Assembly (NCBI GenBank): GCA_963921195.1
Contig: OY992537.1
Coordinates: 67,510,040 to 67,574,039 of the forward strand
Source: Pegoplata infirma
Lineage: Eukaryota > Arthropoda > Insecta > Diptera > Anthomyiidae
DNA: 64,000 nt
Reading direction: 5' to 3'
A program made the translations under genes and the position numbers. This document shows, piece by piece, positions 33,776 through 45,480 of this stretch (positions within the stretch are counted from its first letter, which is position 1; every line of letters begins with the position of its first letter). Below the pieces are notes generated by a model that was not told where the DNA came from, searched no databases, and saw nothing but the letters and a program-made list of their open reading frames with translations.

Positions 33776-34781
33776 TTTTTTTTAGAAAATTAGTTTTTTC
33801 CCGAAACAGATGTCAAATCTCATTTTAAAATACATTCATGAATTTTTAGTACCATTTTCGTTTATAATTAAAATTTTTTTTGTCGTTTTTAATAAAAAAA
33901 GTAGGTTGAGGGTCAAAAAAGTACAATTTTAAATCATTTTTGATACCAAAATGAAATTGTCATATTTTATCCCTGTACCACAATAGAAAAAAATTATGCT
34001 ATTCAGAAAGTGGGGTTAAAAAAAAACATCCGTGTCTCTCAGGTTTTCGCGATCAATTCGCGTATTTGCGAAAAACACTAAAAGAAAATTTTTTTTGCAC
34101 TGTTAAAAAAAAAAAATTGGGTTTAAATCTAAGCATTTATGTCTCAGTTATTTCATATCAATTCGCAAATTTGTAAAAAAAGAAATATTTTGTTCTTTTT
34201 AGCACACTCGCAAAATTTCAAGTAGAGTTAAAAAGAAATTTCCCATGTATCAGAGTTTTTCCAGCTAATTTACGTACTTGCGAAAAATGTAATTATTAAA
34301 AAAAAAAAAAATACTAATAACACCCGTTTTCAATAGTTTATTTTTCATTATTATTTTTTATATAAAAAAGTACAATAAGTTTTCAAATAATATTTTGTCA
34401 TCATATGGCTTTATTTATTTTTTTAGTATAAGAAAAAAAGAAAAATATTTTAAACTCGAAGTAATAACACAGTGAACAATTAATATTTAAAGAAATTTTT
34501 GCAACCGTGTTTTAAGTTCGGGACATACGAAATAATAAAAAATTCTTCAAAAGCATTAACAAAACTTTTGCTTATATTTTTCATATATTTTGTAGGCGCA
34601 AATAAACCACAAACATAACAAAAATGATTTCGCTTAGAACACTCCATTATAACATAATTTATTTTTTTTAAGAAAATTGAAAAAAAAATACAGAAAATCG
34701 TACTTACTTTTTGAACTAAAACTTTAAAAATATTAACTCATTAGTTTTACAACAGAAGTTACTCTTTTTTTGTGAAATTGA
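33776..34781. other. Unassigned AT-rich sequence with gcgaaaaa modules
   Basis: Two or three diverged 'ttttcgcgatcaattcgcg..ttgcgaaaaa' modules lie at 34040-34290, in opposite orientation to those at 37960-38350. No gene. Confidence 0.45.
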
Positions 34782-34789
34782 GGCACAGT

Positions 34790-36809
34790 CAGTGGCGTAT
34801 ACAGGGGGGGGGGGGCCCGGGGGCCCGGGCCCCCCCCGAAATGATTTCACAAATTTCAGGGTTTGGTATCAAATAACAAGTACAATATTAAAAAACTTCT
34901 TAAAAAAATCGAAAAACATTAAGAATGTAAAATTTTTTGAAGAAAAATGTTTTGAAACTGTCAATTTTTCTGTTAAGAAAATCTCAAAATCTGAAAATTT
35001 TTTCTTAGAATTTGAACCTTTTCAACTTAAGATTCTAATGAAAAATTATCTTAGAACCTGAAGTTTTATGCACACAAAAAATCGACCTAATTGTAAGTAA
35101 AATGTAGTCAAATCTTAAAATGCAACTTTGTCTTTTAGAAAAATGTCTCAGAACGAAACTATTTAAAAAAATGTCTCAGAATTTTTCACTTTTCAACAAA
35201 AAAGTCTCAGAATCTAAAACTTTCTATAAGAAAAATGTCTGAGAATCTAAGACTTTTTTTGTAGTAATAATGTCTTAAAATATTGAGCTTTTTCTCAGAA
35301 TCTATGACTTTTCTATAGGAAAATTTCTCAGAATCTGACACTTTTTCTATAAAGAATGCTCAGAATCTGAGGCTTTTCTATATGAAAAATGTTTCAGAAT
35401 CTGAGAACTTTCTATAGGAATAATGTCTCTGAATCTAAAAAATGTCTCAAAATCTAAGATTTTTTTTATAAAAAAAATTCTTAGAATCTGAGGCTTTTCT
35501 ATATGAAATTTCTCCGAATTAGACATTATAGGAAAATTTCTCCGAATTTTTCTTACAATTTCGGAAAATGTCTCAGAATCTTATAATTTTTTTTCGAAAA
35601 ATGTCTCAGAATCAACGAATTTTTCTTAAGGAAAATTATCTCAAAATCTAAGATTTTGTGTATAGGAAAAATGTCTCAGAGACACAAGCTGAGACTTTTG
35701 GTATAGAAAATGCTCAAAATCTGAGACTTTTGCTGTTGTAAAAATATCTTTTTCTATAAGAATAATGTCTCAAAATCTGAGTATTTTTCTATGGGAAAAA
35801 TATTTCAGAATCTGAGACTTTTTCTTTAGGAAAAATATCTTAGAATCTGGGACTTTTTCTATATGAAAAATGTTTCAGAATCTGACAATTTCCTATAGGC
35901 AAAATGTCTCAGAATCTGAGACTTGTTCTATAAGAAAATGTCTAAGAATTTGAAAATTTTTGTATAGGAAAAGTGTTTAAGCATCTGAGACTTTTTCGAT
36001 AAAAAAAATTTTCTGTAGAAATATTTGAGAATCTGAGACATTTTCTATAGGAAAAATGTCGAAGAATCTGACTTTTTCTATAGGAAAAATGTCTAAGAAT
36101 CTGAGACTTTTTCTATAGGAAAATTTTCTCAGAATCCGAGAATTTTTCTTTAGGAAAAAGGTTTTAGAATCTAAGACTTTTTTTATACAGTTTTCTTTTT
36201 AAAAAGGTCTCTGAATTATTTTTCTTATAGAAAAAGCGAATATTTTCTCAGAATCTAAAACTTTTTGTGTAGAATGTTTCAGAATCTGAGTAAATGAACT
36301 AGACTAGAACATTCTGGGTAGATGTACTAGACTAGAACTAGACTAGAACATTCTGGGAAAATGTCTTACAATCGGAGTCTTTTTACAGAATCATTTTTTA
36401 AAGTGACTTTTTCCCGAGGAACGTTTTCCATTGGAAATACATATGATTTAGAGTCTTTGGTTTTTCTATAACAAAAACTGTCTTAACTGGAAATTGTCAT
36501 AAAATTTTGACTTTTCTTTGAAAAAAAATCAGATTCTTCTTTGTAAAAATGTATCAGCATCTGATACAGTTCACACTTTAAAAAAGGCTTAATACGCTCA
36601 AAAAATTTTAAAATATTAAAAAAAAATTAATTTTTCCCCAACAGTTTTAAATTTACACAAAAATGAAGAACCTGATTGTGTTGCATTCAGTTTAAGGAAA
36701 AGATCGAGAAAATTTCTTAAACATGTGCTGTAATGTAAATTTTTTGTAAAAAAAAACATTGAAAAAAATGTTGGGCCCCCACCGAAATAAAATCCTGGAT
36801 ACGCCCCTG
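34790..36809. mobile_element. 2.0-kb hAT-type element, CAGTGGCG family, copy 1
   Basis: Ends CAGTGGCGTATACAGG and (reverse) CAGGGGCGTATCCAGG, with exact 8-bp duplication GGCACAGT (34782-34789, 36810-36817). A G/C homopolymer palindrome (34802-34838) follows the left end and gggccccc precedes the right. The interior is mainly the 35140-36300 repeat. The short ORF at its start reads through G-runs and is not a gene. A second copy enters at 63577. Confidence 0.93.
35140..36300. repeat. Degenerate ~38-bp tandem repeat inside the hAT element
   Basis: About 30 variants of 'aatgtctcagaatctgagac' + 'tttttctatagg' occur in direct orientation. Each includes the near-palindrome TCTCAGAATCTGAGA. The same unit is visible at 63880-64000 in the second copy. 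Confidence 0.88.
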
Positions 36810-36895
36810 GGCACAGTAGTTTTAACTTTAAAATATAAAAGATTTTTGTCATCATAATATTATTTAAGTCAAATTTTATATTCTATATTTACATA

Positions 36896-37825
36896 TCGTC
36901 GAACTATATTCAATAAATGGCAACTCGAAAAAGCTTACTGTTCAGGAGAGCTAAAAAACTAGTTATTTCGCATATTATTGTAAAAATTAACAATGTACCT
37001 TCCATAACATGGTTTAAATATTCTAAATAATTTTTACCTATGCCAAAAAATTTATATTTTGCACTTGTTTGCGTATTTTTGAGAGATGGCATTTATTACT
37101 ATATCAAAAAACAAATATTTTTTTAGAGTTGGCATATTTTGTCGGAAAATAAAAATAATTTTTTTTTTGAAAAATTTTTATAATTTTTTTTTGTTTGGTT
37201 TTTGTTATCCTTAGTACGACAATTGCAAAAACTGAAAAAAAAAATCTTTGCATATTTTTAAAAGTTACTAGCTCCGAAATCCTTTTAATCACAGGGTGGT
37301 CAACTTTGGCACTATGTAACTTACGCTGTATTGTAAAAGCGTCACTTTAAACTAGCTACTTTGAAAGCTTATATCATTCACTTTATTTGCCCCACTCATA
37401 ATGTTGCAATCTGATAAATAGTTTGAAAGTTGCATCTATATAAGCAATTTTTTTTTTTTTTTGCAAACACTATTTACCGATATTTTCAAAATGGCAATAT
37501 CTCGAAAACTAGCCATTAGGTATCAAAATCTTTACCAGATTCGTGGTCAGCATGTCCAAATGCAATAAGATGTGTGGTCTAATTTTTTTTAAAAATTTTT
37601 TTAAAAATTTTTGGAAATTTACAACGGGAGTTGGCATTTATTTTCACCAAAAAAAAATGTACTTTGAGATAGCAGAATAACAAAAATGGATGTAAAACGA
37701 TAACCAATATTTTTTTTTGCTCTGAAATTTTTATCACAGATTAGTATTGCATAGGGGAGCTATTTGCCATCGGAAACTCATTTCGGTCAAATTTGAGTTG
37801 GCATATTTTGAATATAGGTTCACGA
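36896..37825 (-). mobile_element. 930-bp TA-target TIR element, TCGTGAAC family, copy 1
   Basis: Reverse copy of 57364-58294 over its full length. Ends TCGTCGAACTATATTCA and (reverse) TCGTGAACCTATATTCA continue to 'tgccaactc'; TA flanks both sides (36894-36895, 37826-37827). ORFs inside are short and conserved only because the element is repeated. No transposase motif. Confidence 0.88.
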
Positions 37826-37889
37826 TATAAAAAAAAAATAATTCAATAAATTTTTTCAAAATGCATTTTTCCTAAATTAATTTAAAAAA

Positions 37890-38400
37890 ATTAGGTGAAT
37901 ATTTTATTTTTAGTCCCACTTTTCGAATGTAGTATTTTTTTTAAGTGTGCAAAAAAAATGCATTTTCGCGAAAACGCGAATAGATACATAAAACAATGGG
38001 AGACACGAGAATTTTATTTTTATCAATTTTTGTATAAGGACCGTAATTCTACCGTAAATCATGTGTATTTATGTTCTATATTTATAAAAAATAATGCAAT
38101 ACATTTTTTCAAAATTGCATTTTTCGTGAATTAATATGGAATTTAAGCGTTTTTTTCGGAATGTAGTAAATTTTTTCGAGTGTGCAAAAAAATGCATTTT
38201 CGCGAAAACGCGAATTGATATAGAAAAACCGGAGAACACAAGAATGTTTTTTTGAGCCCCACTTTCTGAAAAGCAAATATTTTTTTTACATTGTAAAAAA
38301 TTTTTTTTTTTTGCGTTTTTCGCGAAAACGCGAATTGATCTAGAAAAACTTGGAGACACGGGTATTTTTTTTTTTGGCCCTACTTTCAGAATTTTCGGGT
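37890..38400 (+). repeat. Tandem modules with ttttcgcgaaaacgcgaat
   Basis: Three modules (near 37965, 38195, 38320) share 'gcattttcgcgaaaacgcga', 'attgatatagaaaaa' and 'ggagacac', followed by 'gccccactttc'. Related modules in reverse lie at 33095-33150 and 34040-34290. Confidence 0.75.
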
Positions 38401-38439
38401 CCAGTACATGTGTACAAAAGTGTGTCGGACGGTGTTATC

Positions 38440-38610
38440 CAACTAACAATCCCAAGGTAATACAATTTTTGGTTTTAAGAAAATGAAAACAGTAATTCTT
38501 ATTTTCGTTTTTGTTAATCGTTAGCTTATATAGTCAAACTGAGGTGGCGTGCTGCAATTTTTTTAAAACAAGAGACCAGCCTTAAAATCATGTTAAAAAA
38601 ATGACAAACA
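38440..38610 (-). repeat. Family B block A, fragment
   Basis: Matches in reverse the segment 'agctaacaattaacgaaaa..cattttcttaaaaccaaaa' and 'gcaggacgccacctcag' of 42130-42270. Confidence 0.65.
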
Positions 38611-38792
38611 TTTTTTGTGAAAGGGAAAAAAATTTTATGTTCGGGATTTCGGAAATTTTCAACAAAAAAATTTTGTGCTTAAAATTTTATTCAAAATTTA
38701 TGAAATATTTTTTTTTTAAACCATTTTTGATGATCAAAACTCAAAAAATCTGTCTGGGACTTAAGACTTTTCGGAAAACTTAAGACTTTTCG

Positions 38793-39533
38793 GAAAAAAC
38801 TCTGTCAAAAAATCTGTAAAACGACTTTCTATTTGATTTAGAAAACTTTTCGCAGATTTTTCTGCTTAAATGGATATTTTTACTAAAATCTCTGTCATTT
38901 GGTTTTAGAAAATAATAGAAATTTTACTGCGTTGTTACTGATTCTGTTTGCTGAATTTTAAAATATTTTTGAACACATTTTTAGCAGATTATTTCTCAAT
39001 TATACAGAAAATTCTGTCATTCTTTTTTGAAGAAAATTTCCAATTTTTTTTTCAAATCTGTGCTATTTTTTTTATTTTTTTTAAACATATTTTTAGCAGA
39101 TTATTTTGTAATTTTACAGAAATAGTTTGCTTTCATCCTTGTTTTAAGAAAACTTTCTTAATTTTTTTTTCAAAGAGTTATTTTTTTTTTTAATTTTTTA
39201 TACAATTAAAACGATTGAGTCTAATAATTGTCAAAACTAAAAAAAACAGTGGATGATATTGCTAAGTTTACAGAACAATTTTTTTTTATTTTTTAAGTTA
39301 AAATTAAGTTAGAAAAAAACAAAAAGTTTTCATGATAACAAAAAGATTCTAGAAAATTTCTTAGCAGATTTCTCTGCTGTTTTGACAGATTTCTCTACTC
39401 TTTCACCTAGATAATCATGACAGATTTTCCGTAAACCGTGTCTGCTAAAATCAGCAGATTTCTCATATGGCTCAAAATGGGTGTATTTTTAACAGATTTT
39501 TCTGCTGATTGGACAGAGAATTTATTTTGAGTG
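38793..39533 (-). mobile_element. CACTCAAA/AGCAGA MITE family, nearly complete copy
   Basis: The right end ...GAGAATTTATTTTGAGTG (39533) and inner 'catatggctcaaaatgggtg' match, in reverse, the left end of 58374-59063; 'actctgtcaaaaaatctgta' at 38796 matches its right end, lacking the final ~13 bp. Contains many agcagatttttctgct palindromes. Confidence 0.82.
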
Positions 39534-39645
39534 TCCTATTGTCTCCTGTCACATGATAGGGATTTTAGTGATATGTCCCGTTTTTACCAGTATTGGAATA
39601 GGTGATTTCGGATCGAGAGACACTCTTTTCCGGCAGGGTAGTTAA
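39534..39645 (-). repeat. CCCTGCAG-ended element, uninterrupted fragment
   Basis: Reverse copy of the 5930-7000 element with the order 'gtcacatgatagggat','gatatgtcccgttt','ggaataggtgatttcgg','cttttccggcaggg' and no insertion at the site used by 5973-6896. It therefore serves as the empty-site reference. Confidence 0.65.
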
Positions 39646-40054
39646 TAGAAATAATTTTTCAATTGATTAAATCAAAAATTCTCAAAAAACTCTATATCCT
39701 TACAATTTTTTTTTTGTGGTCAGGACAACGAAAGTTGAATAAGGAAAAATTAAAACTTTTTTATAAACAATAGTATATATAAAAAAATATATATAAATTG
39801 ATTATAAGGAAGGATTTTCGAGAAATTTCACGATTAAGTTCATTCTGCAGTGAATTAAGGTTATAAAAAATAACTATTTTTTTAATGGCCACAAAAAGGG
39901 GAGGGCGACAAAAAATGCATTTCTTGTCTCCTTTATCTCATTTTAACAAATTTCTTACAACATGCATTTATTTTTTCGACAGATGTTAATTTTAGGAAGT
40001 AATTCAGTGATCCTTGGGAACATTGCAATACATTTATTAAATGGTTTATTGATA
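39646..40054. other. Unassigned sequence
   Basis: AT-rich, with 'attgattaaatcaa' near 39662. The ORF from 39962 is dealt with as a rejected exon. Confidence 0.35.
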
Positions 40055-41169
40055 TGGGTAATTCCAAAAATTTTCGCCCCACTGTTCGGAAACATGCCTT
40101 TGGACGCCACTGAGAATTTGGCTCATAGATATCCACGTTTATATGAGATATGCTGCATTTTTGGATTTTCAAAATTTGCTGTAGTTTTCAAATTATCGCG
40201 GGTCAAAGTTCGATTTTTTTAGCAAAAGTCAGAAAAATACATGACGTTTAACATGATCTAACTTTTTAACTAGTAATCCGATTAGCACAAGTAATGGCTC
40301 ATGTGAAAGCTTAATTCTTCTTCTTTTAGGAAATATTTTCAAAAGCATATGGTTTTTTTCAGAAGTGTTGCAAAAATTCAAAAACATTTTTTTTTTGCGA
40401 ATATTTAAAAAAACTTATCTTCGATTTTTAAAAAAAAAAAGTTTGGTGATAAACAATACTGTTTTGTACAACATATGCAAAATTCAGAGTGGGATCCCAA
40501 TGGGATCAAAAAATATTATGGTTTTAGTACGAAGTTCTTAAATTTTACCTTAGAAAATTTAAATTTTATGTTTCTTCAATACAAAAATTTAAATTTTCAA
40601 AGAAAATTATACTATGTATTAAAATTTTGAAAAATATTCAAAACATTAGAAATTTAAATTTTCTAAGGAAAAAATATGAGAACCTCGTTCTTAAAACAGA
40701 ATAGTTTTTGATACCATGGAGATCCCACTCTGAATTTTGAATATGTTATACAAAAAATTGTTATTTTTCACCAGAATTTTTTTAAAAAAAATCGAAGATG
40801 TGTTTTTTTAAATATTCGAAAAGAAAAAATGTTTTTGCATTTTTGCATCATTTCTGTAAAAAAAATGTGTTATTTTAAAAATATTTTCTAAAAGAAGAAC
40901 CCCAGCTTTCACATGAGCCTAAATTTGTGAAAATCGGGTCATTGGTTAAGAAGTTACAGCTCTTTAAACGTGATGTATTTTTCTTACTTTTGCTTAAAAA
41001 GTCAATCTTTGACCCGCCATAATTCGTTAAATACACCAAATGTAAAAAAACTATATATGGTACATATATCATATTTGTGAGGGCTATCTATGTGTCAAGG
41101 CTCAAATTAATCTGAGACACCATTTCCAAAAATGACTAAAATTTGAGCTAAATTTTCTGGAATGGCCCA
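40055..41169. mobile_element. Foldback element, TGGGNNATTCC family, copy 2
   Basis: Ends TGGGTAATTCCAAAAATTTT and (reverse) TGGGCCATTCCAGAAAATTT between TA (40053-40054, 41170-41171). The arms pair across most of 1.1 kb around a centre near 40610: for instance 'gtgggatccc' at 40492 with 'gagatcccactc' at 40717, and 'cgcgggtcaaag' at 40197 with 'tttgacccgcc' at 41010. More diverged than copies 1 and 3. Non-coding. Confidence 0.78.
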
Positions 41170-42127
41170 TATATTTTTTTTCAGCAGGTTTTAAACCACA
41201 CTGTTAAAGCGCGTCTCCTTAGATTAATCAACGTTTCTTTTACTTTTTTTCTATTATTTATTTAAATTTAAAATAGGAGGACATACAAAAAAAAAAACAT
41301 TATTTTAATGCTGTCCCTATAAAGTGTGATTTCTGTCAGTTTATCCAAGCATCGTTTAACATATGGTGTCGCAGATGAAATGACAGCTTGAAATAAATTT
41401 GCAATTTGTTAATGTCAGAGTACATACAAGATTTTTTTTTTGGTTTGTTTGTTAACAAAAACAATGCCGCCATTAATAATACACAAACACCAAAAAAAAA
41501 CAGCTAATGGAATTAAAATAAAACAATTTACATAAAAAAATATATTTTTCTACAAATTAAAATATTTTTTTCATTTAAATAGAATACAACTGCGTTGTAA
41601 CCAATTTTTGTATTTTTTTTTTGCAAAATTCTTTATAATAAGAGTTCATTTTCAGTTTAAGAACATATTTTCGTGTTTTCCATACTTTATTATTCTTAGC
41701 TAAATGATCTGCGGGTGTTTAAAATTTATATTTTTATGTTAAAAATGAAGAGTTTATAAAAACAAGGAAAAAAGTTTTAATTCGGTGATGCTGACTGTAG
41801 TGCTACCCTCCACGATGTTAAAAAGATTACGGCAAACAACTTTATTTGTAAAAAAAATTTTGAACAAAAATATTTGTGAAAAAAATATGTTTAAAAAAAT
41901 AACGAATTTTTAATACCGTGATGCGAACTTCTTTATTGACTTACATTCTTCAAATTTCATTGGTTTTGTTGCAAAAAAATCTTTAGCAATATTTTTTTAT
42001 TTAACTGCAATTTTCACGTGCATTCACACAAGCTTCACTCACACTCACGAAACTACTTATACAAAAATAATTTAGAAATTAAAATTTTTTAAAATCTAAC
42101 AAAATTTTTACCAAAATTTAAATTTTT
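41170..42127. other. Unassigned AT-rich sequence with a mini-me-like end
   Basis: 41757-41830 (aaaacaaggaaaaaagttttaattcgg..gctaccctccacgatg) matches the head of mini-me-like copies, as at 10080-10145 in reverse. The remainder is AT-rich without a gene. Confidence 0.45.
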
Positions 42128-42960
42128 TAACATGATAGTGTTTTTAGGCTGGGGTCGAATTTTAAAAAAATTGCAGGACGCCACCTCAGTTTGACTATAT
42201 AAGCTAACAATTAACGAAAAAGGAAATAAGAATTACTATTTTCATTTTCTTAAAACCAAAAATTTTAGTAACTTGGGTTTGTAACTTGGATAATAATTCA
42301 CCTCGTGGTGAATAAATCCGTTTTTCACCAGCTGGTGAATAAAAAGTAACATAATTATTTTTCAACAAAAAAAATTTTTTTTTTCCAAATTTTTTTTTTA
42401 TAAATTTTTTTTTCATAATTTTTTTTTTCATCAATTTTTTTTCATCATTTTTTTTACAACAATTTTTTTTTTCATCAAATTTTTTTTTCATAATTTTTTT
42501 TTTTCCATTAAAATTTTTTTTTTTTATCAACTTTTTTTTCAATCAATTATTTTTTACATGATAATGTTTTTAGGCTGGGGTCTAATTTTAAAAAAAGTTG
42601 CAGGACGCCACCTCAGTTTAACTATATAAGCTAACAATTAACGAAAAAGGAAATAAGAATTACTATTTTCATTTTCTTAAAACCAAAAATTTTAGTAACT
42701 TGGATTTGTAACTTGGATAATAATTCACCTCGTGGTGAATAAATCCGTTTTTCACCAGCTGGTGAATAAAAAGTAACATAATTATTTTTAAACAAAAAAA
42801 AATTTTTTTTCCAAATTTTTTTTTTATAATTTTTTTTCATCAATTTTTTTTTCATCAATTTTTTCTCATTTTTTTTTTACAAAAAAATTTTTTTTTTCAT
42901 CAATTTTTTTTTTCGTAAAATTTTTTTTTTAATAACTATGAATTCTGGAGTAGAAAAAAA
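42128..42960 (+). repeat. Family B block A, 424-bp tandem duplication
   Basis: Two direct copies (42128- and 42552-) contain 'aacatgata-tgtttttaggc', 'ttgcaggacgccacctca', then adjacent hairpins attcacctcgtggtgaat and ttcaccagctggtgaa, then a T-rich 'tttttttcatcaa' tract. The two copies differ at only a few bases before the T tract, so the duplication is recent. The Lys-rich minus ORFs here are read-through of the tract. Confidence 0.88.
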
Positions 42961-43049
42961 TGTTTGTGTGTTTTTTTCTTGTGTTTTTTGTTATTTTTTT
43001 TGTATTTCGCTACATTTGTTATAGTTTTAAAGCAGTCCACTAGGAAGTG

Positions 43050-43366
43050 GTAATGACTTTTTTTGCAGGGAAGTCTAAACTTTTCACATAAAAATGTTCC
43101 ATTTCCATATCAAATGTACATAAATCAAGTGAGAGTGTTAAATTCTTCGGTGCCGAATATTTTCTAATCTCCAAAATGTAAAAACACTTTTTGGCACGTA
43201 TTTTTGTACTCATTTACCAAATGTACAGCTCTTTTAGTTTGGACTGCATCTTGCTTTCCACAGACAGATGGAAGGATGTAGATAGCTAGAGTGTTTTAGA
43301 AATGGCTCAATAATATATAAACTTTATGGGGAACTCGACTGCTATTTCAAATGCATGGAATAGAAA
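43050..43366 (+). repeat. Family B block C, left of LINE 3
   Basis: Shares 'aagtctaa-cttttc-cat', 'aagtgagagtgtta', 'ttcggtgccgaat' and 'gcatcttgctttccacagac' with 50240-50470 and ends gcatggaatag, where LINE 3 is inserted. It continues at 45357. Confidence 0.7.
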
Positions 43367-45353
43367 GGTTAGGTTAGGGGTGGCGGAGCTCAAAATTTTG
43401 AACTCCTCGCATAGACCGGCTGGTCCATAGCAATACCACATGTTCCTTCAGCGACGAGGATAAAACGCGTTAGTCCATGTGGCAAACAATTTAACGTGCA
43501 TAAGGTCCATAACTGCGATTTCTTCCAGATTCTCGAGTTCTGCTTTGCCTAAAATTTGTTTGCGATGCCTAGCCAATGCGGGGCATTTTTGCACAGGATA
43601 TGTTCAACTGTTTCATCCGTATTCGGTTCATCACATCTTCTACAATTGGAATCAGAGATGAGTCCAATTGTTCTTGCGTGGAAAGCAATTAGGCAGTGTC
43701 CCGTGACCACTCCCGTGAGTAAACGACATACTCTTCTGTTAAGAGAAAGTAGGTAGCGAGTTCTTTTGAAGTCGTAACGCGGCCAGATTATTCTGGTAAT
43801 TCTGCTCGTACTTAACTCTCGCCATTTCCTGTTCGCCATGGAAATACACTGACAATCACTTCCCGATCTGTAGTGCTGCATTGAGGGATCAATATGAACA
43901 AAGTCCCCATCTGCACCCAGTTTTGCAAGCTCATCAGCATTCTCGTTCCCGTCTACTCCCTTATGTCCTGGAACCCATATTAGAGAGACGAGGTTATTGC
44001 CGGATAGTTTTTGAAGATTCTCGTAGCACTCAAAGACGACTTTTGATTTAATACAAAAGCCTCTTAGAGCTTTTAGTGCAGCCTGGCTGTCGACGTAAAA
44101 ATTTATTATTCTTTCCGATTCTCCAAGAAACTGTAAGGCTGCCTTATTAATAGCAACTATTTCAGCCTGGAATATGCTACAGCTCAAAGGTAGATTTAAA
44201 GATTTTTATATATCACAGACGTCCGTAGTAAATCCCACTCCCGTCGATTGTTTGGAGCCGTCTGTGAAAATATTTAAAGCGTCATTTGGAACGCAACGCC
44301 AGTTCGACCAAAATTCTCGAGTCGGAAATTCAACTTTAAATTTCCGATCGAAAAGTAGTTTGGGCACCCTGTAGTCAGTGACAACGTTATCCAAATTGTC
44401 CATGCTACTGTGTCCTAAATTTCGGCGCCTGAGCCAATTTGACTCTTTGAGTCTGAGGCATGCCTTATATGCCTCACCTTTAGAAAAGACGTCAATTGGC
44501 AGCAGATGCAATATCGTGTCGATGGATGCAGCTGATGTTGTTCTTAGGGCACCAGTGATACTCATACCATAAGCCGTTTGGTTTTTTGGAACTTACTACG
44601 AGTCACCTCCCTCTCTAGCGCTCTGTGCCAGACCATAACTCCGTACAGTAAGATAGGTCTTACGATGGAAGTATAGATCCAGTGCGTAATCCTTGGCTCA
44701 AGTCCCCATGTCTTGCCGAACATTTTTTTGCATGCATAATATGCATTATTCGCCTTTCTCAATCGTTCATCGGTATTTTGGTTCCATGATAATTTGCTAT
44801 CCAGAATAATTCCTAAAAATTTCTCATGATTTGAAAGTGGAATTTCAACCCCGTTAACCTTGACTTTTCTGAAATTTTCGATCTTATACTTTCGTGTAAA
44901 CAATACCATCTCAGTTTTCCGCGGATTAACGTTAAGACCATTTTCATTAGCCCAATTCCATAACTGTTTCAGTGATCGCTCTAGCAACTCGGTTATCGTG
45001 GTCAAAAATTTTCAAGTTGACATTATTACCACGTCATCAGCATAAGCAACTACTGCCACTCCTTGCGTCTCCATTTTTTTGAGAATGGGATCCACGACCA
45101 TGACCCAGAGTAATGGCGATAATACTCCTCCCTGTGGTGTTCCCCTGGATGTATATCTTGTGACTCTTTCAAGCCCCCCTTCGGCTGTAACTTCTCTACA
45201 AGACAGCAGACAGCCAATCCATCTTTTGATGGTTGGATTTATGCCAGCCCTGTCCATTGCGTTTACAATTGCATCCATGCTTACATTGTTAAATGCACCT
45301 TCTATGTCCCAAAAAGCGGCTAAGGTAAATTCTCTATATTCCAGAGATCTCTC
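43367..45353 (-). mobile_element. 5'-truncated LINE with RNase H (I/LOA-like)
   Basis: Minus-strand LINE 3' part: RT, RNase H, CCHC motif, 3' UTR and a ggttaggttag (CTAACCTAACC on its strand) tail. An RNase H domain downstream of RT occurs in the I superfamily (I, LOA, R1-related groups) and not in RTE, so this is a different LINE class. The 5' end falls just before RT motif A. It sits in a family B copy ('gcatggaatag' | 'taatgtaacattatttttt'). Confidence 0.85.
43549..45353 (-). pseudogene. Decayed RT-RNase H ORF
   Basis: In translation order: FWDIEGAFNNV (RT motif A), SRGTPQGGVLSPLLW (motif B), VVAYADDVVIM (motif C), a stop near 45009, NPRKTEMVLF and FLGIILDSKLSW, a one-base frameshift near 44570, SITGALRTTSAA, then RNase H: IFTDGSK, FQAEIVAINKA, FYVDSQAALKAL and GNENADELA supply the four acidic residues (D-E-D-D); a second stop lies near 44203 within the domain. 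A CCHC-type CRRC..HILC follows and the ORF ends GIANKF. At least two stops and one frameshift: inactive. Confidence 0.88.
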
Positions 45354-45356
45354 TTA

Positions 45357-45480
45357 AGTAATGTAACATTATTTTTTCTAAAAAAAAACTCTTCTTTAGC
45401 AAGTACAAGCAAATCTTCCGCAAAACATTATCATGATTTAATGTTTTGGGCAAGAGTATAAAATTCGCAGGCATTATTTT
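45357..45480 (-). repeat. Family B, right of LINE 3
   Basis: 'acattattttttct..','agcaagtacaagcaaatctt','aacattatcatgatttaatg' and 'gggcaagagta' match 52430-52530. Confidence 0.7.

Noticed and set aside
34792..35061. 89-codon ORF beginning MAYTGGGGPGGPGPP
   Set aside because: It reads the terminal repeat and G/C homopolymers of a hAT element, with no domain or conservation.
39946..40222. Possible host exon: a good splice-acceptor-like ttattttttcgacag before an 86-codon frame
   Set aside because: From 40055 on, the frame lies in the arm of a foldback element, and its complement appears at the other end (41100-41169). No donor site or partner exon could be shown.
42204..42858. Lys-rich minus-strand ORFs of 75 and 112 codons
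   Set aside because: They are translations of T-rich CATCAA tracts and of duplicated block A sequence.
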